Shown: positions 59,490 to 64,000 of the stretch, in pieces | Position numbering within the stretch: the stretch's first letter is position 1 | How the letters are laid out: each line of letters starts with the position of its first letter | NCBI GenBank assembly: GCA_024349245.1 | Contig: JALDNG010002678.1 | Coordinates: forward strand, 24,912 to 88,911 | Length of the DNA: 64,000 nt | Direction: 5' to 3' | Origin: Neodontobutis hainanensis | Taxonomy: Eukaryota > Chordata > Actinopteri > Gobiiformes > Odontobutidae | The notes under the pieces: model-generated | Seen by the model: only the letters and a program-made list of their open reading frames with translations | What the model was told of the DNA's origin: nothing | The model's database searches: none | Translations under genes and position numbers: made by a program

Positions 59490-59900
59490 CAGACTTCAGT
59501 TCCCTTTCGAGGGAACTCGCACTGCGTCGTGAAACCGACACTATGGGGAACGCCCTCAGCGTGACGGCTCTGAAGTATGAATGAAACTAGACCAATCCTG
59601 ATTGGTGCAACGTAATGCCGTAGTACATGCCGGCATACCCGTAAGTATAAAAGGGGCGCTGGCTCACCACGGCGCTAGTTTTTTGCTCTTCAGACAATTG
59701 CTCAAAGTGTGTGTTAGAGAGACAAGAGACCGTGATCCTTAGACAAGAAATGACGAGTGAACAGCTCAGACAGTGTGTGTACCCCTGCTCTCGGTAAATG
59801 TCACGGGTAGGGACACGCACGCCATGTGTGTGATCTGCGGTGATAGGCGGCGGGCTGGTGTGGGCTTGCTCATAGCCCGCCCAGCTCAGCCGCCATGTGT
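59490..59900 (+). mobile_element. DIRS-type 5' end: terminal region, TATA-like box and start of gag
   Basis: AGTTCCCTTTCGAGGGAACT opens the element. GACCAATCCTGATTGGTGCA and GTATAAAAGGGGCGCTGG follow, the last looking like a promoter TATA box, then RDTHAMCVICGD, a gag-like Cys motif. It is in the same family as 34745-35527, with the terminal sequence in the opposite orientation. It is cut off at about 59900 by the LINE. Confidence 0.6.
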
Positions 59901-61515
59901 TGGAGTTCACCCGGTGAACGAGGGTCGCTTCCCTGCACCTTCGGTCGGGATAGGTCTCTCACTGTTTGTGTTTATGGGCCAAATGGCAGTGCAGAGTACC
60001 CGGCCTTCTTGGAGTCTCTGGGAGGGGTACTAGAAAGTGCTCCGACTGGAGATGCTGTCGCTCTACTGGGGACTTCAACGGTCACGTGGGCAGCGACAGT
60101 GACACCTGGAGGGGCGTGATTGGGAGGAACGCCCACCCTGGATCTGAACCCGAGCGGTGTTCTGTTATTGAACTTCTGTGCTAGTCACACTTAAGTCCAT
60201 AACGAACACCATGTTCAAGCAGGGTGTCCACCAGTGCACGTGGCACCAGGACACCCTAGGCCGGAGGTCGATGATCGACTTTATAGTTGTTTCATCTGTC
60301 CTCCAGCCGTACGTCTTGGACACTCGGGTGAAGAGAGGGGCGGAGCTGTCAACTGATCACCACCTGGTGGTGAGTTGGATCCGATGGCGGGGGAGAAAGC
60401 TGGACAGACTCGGCAGGCCCAAACGTACTTTGAGGGTCTGCTGGGAACATTTGGCAGATCCCCGTCAGAAAGATCTTCAACTCCCACCTCCGACAGAGCT
60501 TCGACCAGATCCCGAGGGAGGTTGGAGACATTGAGTCCGAGTGGACTATGTTCTCCACCTGCATTGTCGATGTGGCCACTCGCAGCTGTGGCCGTAAAGT
60601 CTCCGGTGCCTGTCGTGGCGGCAATCCCCGAACCCGGTGGTGGACACCGGAAGTAAGGTAAGCCGTCAAGCTGAAGAAGGAGACCTACCGAGCCTGGTTG
60701 GCTCGTGGGACTCCTGAGGCAGCTGATAGGTACCGGCAGGCCAAGCGGGCTGCAGCCCAGGTGGTTGTAGAAGCTAAAACTCGTGTCTGGGAGGAGTTTG
60801 GTGAGGCCATGGAAAAGGACTATCGGTCGGCCTCAAGAAATTCTGGCAAACCGTCCGGCGCCTCAGGAGAGGGAAGCAGTGCCCTGCCAACACTGTTTAC
60901 AGTGGAGGTGGGAATCTGCTAACTTGAACAGGGGATATTGTTGGATGGTGGAAGGAATACTTGAGGATCTCCTCAACCCCACCGACACGTCTTCCACTGA
61001 GGAAGCAGAGGCCGAGGGCTCAGAGGTGGACTCGTCCATCACCCGAAGTCACTGAGGTAGTTGGGAAGCTCCTCGGTGGCAAGGCACCAGGGGTGGATGA
61101 GATACGCCCTGAGTACCTCTGGTCTCTGGATGTTGTGGGGCTGTCTTGGTTGACACGCCTCTGCAACATCGCATGGCGGTCGAGGACAGTACCTCTGGAC
61201 TGGCAGACCCTTTGCTAAGGGCTATCCGGTCCCTGTACGACTGGAGCAGGAGCATGGTTCGCATTGCCGGCAGTAAGTCAGACCTGTTCCCAGTGCATGT
61301 ATGTCTCAAGTGGAGGAGTTCAAGTATCTTGGGGTCTTGTTCACGAGTGAGGGAAGGAGGGAGTGTGAGATTGACAGGCGGATCGGTGCAGCTTCTGCAG
61401 TGATGCGGTCGATGTACCAGTCTGTCGTGGTGAAGAAGGAGCTGAGCTGTAAGGCAAAGTTCTCGATTTACGTTCAATCTACATTCCTACTCTCACTTAT
61501 GGTCATGAGCTTTGG
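59895..61515 (+). mobile_element. LINE with endonuclease and RT remnants in B2 intron 3
   Basis: Plus-strand pieces in order: FNGHVGSDSDTWRGVIGRN (endonuclease; GDFN decayed), HQCTWHQDTLGRRSMIDF and ELSTDHHLVVSW; then a linker (RQAKRAAAQVVVEAKTRVWE), KAPGVDEIRPEYLWSLDVVG (RT start), LLRAIRSLYDWSRSM, VEEFKYLGVLFTSEGRRECE and RSMYQSVVVKKELS. There are many stops, frameshifts and internal deletions, and the YADD segment is missing. It is the same family as the minus-strand fragment at 41480-42045. Confidence 0.85.
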
Positions 61516-62492
61516 GAATTTAGTTTTGAGTTTCATTGACACAAGCATGAGACTTCTATAAACGCTGTTCATCATTGTCTTTGTCTTTCTTCCCATTTAG
61601 ATCTCACTACCTTTGAGAAGAATGCAGCAATTAAAGAAGATTTTGAACATACATGTAACTATTCAAAGAAACAATCCAACAATACATTCCTTTGTAAAGG
61701 AGAAGATCCAGAGACATGCCATCGTTTGGTGAACAGAGAGCAGCCAAGTCTGAGCCCAGAGAGGTTTACTCTGAAGGACATTAAGAAAAAGAGGATTATC
61801 TTAAAAATAAACAACGTAATAGAAGAAGACAAAGGGATGTACTGGATTGGAGCTGAGAGCAACAACACAAAATATGAAAAATACTTCCTGTGCAGACTGA
61901 TCCTGACTGTCGGTGAGTTTAGTTTGATTTATTAGATGTTATAAGTTGGCTTTGTGCACAACTGTAAAGTGGAGAAATGCTTTTTTGTCTTTGACATAAA
62001 ACAATAGTCAATAGTCTCTTGTCTTTGTGCATGCATGTCTTTATTTTAATTATTATGTATTTTTACTAAAGTATAGATTGTGTATAACTTTAACAACCAG
62101 TCTCTCTGTGGTTACCATTGGTTACCATCTGCAATTAGTGCAGGTTGTATTACTGTTATCATCACTAGCTACATAGGCTAATGTTAGCTCTTATCTCAAC
62201 AAGAAATAAACCCACATCCTGGAAATTATGTCCTGCAGCACTTCTTCAGAGTTTAATGCAGTCCAGACTTGTTTCAGACTTGTTCAGGACATGTCATAAT
62301 GTTTTGTCTGTTTGGTGTATTTTTACCAACAAGATTCACTTAAACATTTTCTAAAGACTTTACTAATATATCTATTGTTTCTTCCACAGACACCAATACT
62401 TTAGAGTCAAAGAGTAAGTGTAAAAACACTTTGAGATAACTGCAGAACATTTTCCACCAGAAGTTGTGTAAAATACCCTGATGCTTTAAACT

Positions 62493-62613
<121 letters not shown>

Positions 62614-63177
62614 CGTTTTTTCAGATGCCTTGTGGTTGATAGTGTCTCTGAGCGTTTGTGTGGTTCTGCTGGTGCTGTTAGTGGTTGTTCTCATCGTTAT
62701 CAACAAATGTAAGTATATTCTTTTCAGATTTTTAATGCCTTGACACTATTTATACAGTTACTAAAGATAGTTTGGTGCTAATATTTGCCAAAGTGACAAA
62801 GTGGCAGTTCTCAAAAGTGTCTTGGAACTGTCACATTTATTTGACTCAGATGAATATTAAACTGCTGCAACTAACTGTCCTTTGTCCAGAGTGCACCGCC
62901 TCAGGCCCAGAGCTGCTGGGATAGGTTCCTTCTGCTATAGATAACTAAAGCTAAATACAAACAACCATTCAGACATAGATTTACTGTATGTGTCCCACTC
63001 ATTGTTTTATGTCATTTAGGTCAAACTGACCCACTTAACCATGTCTTATACCCACTCACTAACAGCACACAGCTCTGGTATTTGGTTTACTTCATAAAGT
63101 AGGATTCTCTTGGATTATCTTTGTTGAAAAGAACTCAAACAAACATTCTATAAATGGAAAAGTCTGGGTCTATTGTA

Positions 63178-63382
63178 CATAGCGCAGTGGCTCAATGGTA
63201 GAGCGGTTGTCCTTCTACCGGTTGGTGGTTCGATTCCCGCTCTCCCCACAGTTCATACTGTCGTTGAGTCCTTGGGCTTAACCCACCTTTGCCTCCAGTG
63301 GTGTTCCAGGTGTGACACTGGTGACACTGAAGCTTAATGTAAGTGACTTCGGATAAAAGCGTCAGATAAATGAATAAATGTA
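63178..63382 (+). repeat. tRNA-derived SINE
   Basis: Head GCTCAATGGTAGAGCGGTTG, B-box GGTGGTTCGATTCCCGCTCT, body GTTGAGTCCTTGGGC, and tail GGATAAAAGCGTCAGATAAA then GAATAAATG. Same family as 30813-31022. It lies in an intron of B2. Confidence 0.8.
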
Positions 63383-64000
63383 TTATAATTGTTGTCATGG
63401 TAATAGCCCATAGCAACCGAAAATGTGAGAGTAGTTCAACATGCAACGCTAAATAATAAAATAAAACTTTTTTAGTCTCTTAACCAATGTCTGAACATGT
63501 TAGACTGAACTTTAACTCTTAATATTTGTAATGATGATTTTTTTCTTTTCTTTTCAGGGAAAGGAAGAGATGGTGCTGCTGCACAAACAAAGGTTGGTCT
63601 TGATTAGGGCTTAAACGATTCATCAAATAAATTGTGTAATGCAATTAGAAAAATGCAAATGCTTAGTTTTTTAGTATTTTGCCTCGGCACGTCCATCCAT
63701 GCCTGTGACAGCTCCAGCCACTTTCACACATCCACTGAGATGTGCATCGGTGTGGTCTTATGTATTATATGTTTATTTGAACTGTGTTGCTGACTTTTAA
63801 AACATATCCACTATCCTCGATTACCCAAAACAATAATCGATAGATTACTAAAATAAATGATAGCTGCAGCATTAGTCTTGATAATCAATGACCTTATGTA
63901 TGTTTTTTCATTCGTGCTTATAGGAGGAGTATATTTATGAAGAGATACAGACGCCAGCTCCAGACAAAACGATCAGCACAGTTTACGCCATCGCCGGCCT

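Overview
The window is vertebrate genomic DNA, almost certainly from a teleost fish. It is AT-rich, the genes are split into short GT-AG exons, and the repeats are typical of fish: tRNA-derived SINEs, Tc1-like fragments, CR1/L2/Rex-type, R4/Dong-like and other LINEs, a Ty3/gypsy pol, and DIRS tyrosine-recombinase elements. All gene models below were read by eye from splice signals, reading frames and comparison between copies inside the window. No database was searched.

Most of the window is a tandem array of immunoglobulin-superfamily receptor genes of the CD300/PIGR (CMRF35-like) kind. Each is built from a leader exon, one-domain Ig exons in phase 1-1, a short stalk exon, a transmembrane exon and cytoplasmic exons with tyrosine motifs. 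Two subfamilies are present. Subfamily A (345-4332, 11311-16187, the Ig-less relic 17915-19663, and the front of 48913-53944) has leaders like MRSFLLLILSLNTG. Subfamily B (39382-45293, 57912 to the window end, and an orphan leader at 5694) has the leader MKGFLLLIFSLVTG. The gene at 48913-53944 joins an A leader and first domain to a B third domain and B tail. Every copy carries at least one disabling change or missing exon. Several are single-base losses in A or T runs, so assembly error has to be separated from real decay.

Region by region: 0-5 kb holds receptor A1. 5.7-11 kb holds an orphan B leader, an Ig relic and transposon debris. 11.3-16.2 kb holds receptor A2. 17.9-23.5 kb holds relic A3 and an orphan TM exon. 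24.7-30.2 kb holds an unrecognised, largely uninterrupted coding region made of 1.2-kb and 0.9-kb internal repeats behind an RFX X-box and CRE-like promoter. 31.3-35.5 kb holds a LINE and a DIRS element. 36.4-36.9 kb holds three minus-strand exons of an unrecognised gene. 39.4-45.3 kb holds receptor B1. 45.4-47.9 kb holds a LINE. 48.9-53.9 kb holds the A/B chimera. 55.3-56.6 kb holds two minus-strand exons of a CAND1/CAND2-like gene. 57.9-64 kb holds receptor B2, with a DIRS piece and a LINE in its third intron, running off the right edge.

The receptors would act at the leukocyte or epithelial surface as ligand-binding type I membrane proteins. The tail of A2 carries a TxYxxV switch-type motif, while the B tails carry several YxxI, YxxV and YxxM motifs. 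The repeat-coding gene at 25-30 kb and the gene at 36.5 kb appear unrelated to the receptor array.
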